Made by a program: the position numbers and the translations under genes. 64,000 nt of DNA from Bactericera cockerelli. Lineage: Eukaryota > Arthropoda > Insecta > Hemiptera > Triozidae. Under the pieces are notes generated by a model that had not been told where the DNA came from, did no database searches, and worked only from the letters and a program-made list of their open reading frames with translations. Numbering within the stretch: position 1 is the stretch's first letter; each line of letters starts with the position of its first letter. Shown here piece after piece: positions 63,381 to 64,000 of this stretch. The stretch lies in contig CM044964.1 of NCBI GenBank assembly GCA_024516035.1, forward strand, positions 24,125,956-24,189,955, read 5' to 3'.

Positions 63381-63702
63381 TTTTCCCGAAAAAAATAATA
63401 AAAAAAATAGAAAGCTACAGAGAAATTTCTCTCGGAGCAGCTGTTTCCAGACTTGGATGTGCTGAAAAATGTATTTTCAATTTCTTAATAATTTCCTTGC
63501 CGTCACTCGGTTCTATCATTAATCTTGTGCTTTCTTAGCGACAGCGAAATGAGTGTTAACCCTATTGGAACGGACTCGAAGATAGAGAAGACCATTAACG
63601 TCAACTCAGAGGCACACGGAAGATATAAGTACATTAACTTTTATTTATATATATTTCAATCCATTACTTCTGTACACTATCACATCTATTGAAGCTTGTA
63701 TA

Positions 63703-64000
63703 CAGGGTGGGGCAAAAGTCTGGAAACCCCTGAATAACTTTCGAATGGCTTCTTCGGTAAAATTAATATTTTGTATGGTAAACCTGGCTAATAAGACCTT
63801 CTTTTAGAGTGGGGTCGATTTTTGTTACCGGCCCCCATGTCGGGGCCAGGGGGGCCAAATTCATTTTTTTAAATACGAACCCCCACCTTGCGATACATTT
63901 TTGGAAAGGTCTTTAAATAAGAAATACATTGGTGCAAATTTTATTTTTTTAAATATTAACTGTTTGCAAATGGCGTCGAACTTTGTGTATGCAGTAAAGT
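63703..64000 (+). mobile_element. CAGGGTGGGG-ended DNA element, cut by window edge
   Basis: CAGGGTGGGGCAAAAGTCTG preceded by TA begins a terminal repeat of the same general type as 22392 and 49020, but a different family. It has GGTCGATTTTTGTTACCGGC downstream. The right end is outside the window. Confidence 0.6.

Overview
This is a repeat-saturated, AT-rich piece of a eukaryotic genome. An R1-clade LINE tail, Tc1/mariner-type and Helitron DNA elements, many tRNA-headed SINEs and a 5S-rRNA-headed SINE point to an arthropod, most likely an insect and perhaps a hemipteran (inference). I recognise no intact host gene. Almost everything that can be named is a transposable element (TE), a TE relic or a tandem repeat. 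Family labels such as SINE-A to SINE-G and HP-tail are my own.

Layout. 0.7-4.6 kb: a 3.9 kb foldback element with arms of about 1 kb around a broken gene for a PIN-like nuclease with a Cys-rich tail. 5.9-6.8 kb: a 5'-truncated R1-clade LINE on the minus strand with a 14-bp target-site duplication (TSD). 7-14 kb: GA/CT tracts, a 107-bp tandem repeat, SINEs and a possible lone exon. 14.7-16.3 kb: a 55-bp minisatellite with higher-order structure, then a 31-bp minisatellite. 16.3-19.3 kb: a nearly complete CR1/Jockey-type LINE ORF2 with one frameshift. 19.3-25.6 kb: a CT tract, three Helitron copies with GT-rich cores, and a 2.2 kb Tc1/mariner-type element with long inverted repeats and a decayed transposase. 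26-45 kb: a mosaic of SINEs and HP-tail retroposons, plus a piggyBac-like MITE at 42.1 kb. 45.9-46.9 kb: a Ginger-like element with a 4-bp TSD and subterminal palindromes. 49.0-49.9 kb: a near-perfect 0.88 kb hairpin element. 50-64 kb: more SINEs, HP-tails, a long CT tract (54.5-55.3 kb), the best 5S SINE copies and a second piggyBac-like MITE (62.7 kb).

How the parts relate. The short retroposons (SINEs, HP-tails) depend on LINE machinery. The HP-tail copies carry a 3' hairpin whose stem changes in a compensated way between subfamilies. The 3' end of the LINE at 16.3-19.3 kb has the same plan, so an element of that kind is a plausible driver. The 5S-headed and the tRNA-headed SINE-G families share one body, and a 5S subfamily has cleanly lost promoter box C. 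The most novel candidate is the foldback element with the PIN-like gene. The Ginger-like and twin piggyBac-like elements are the next best.
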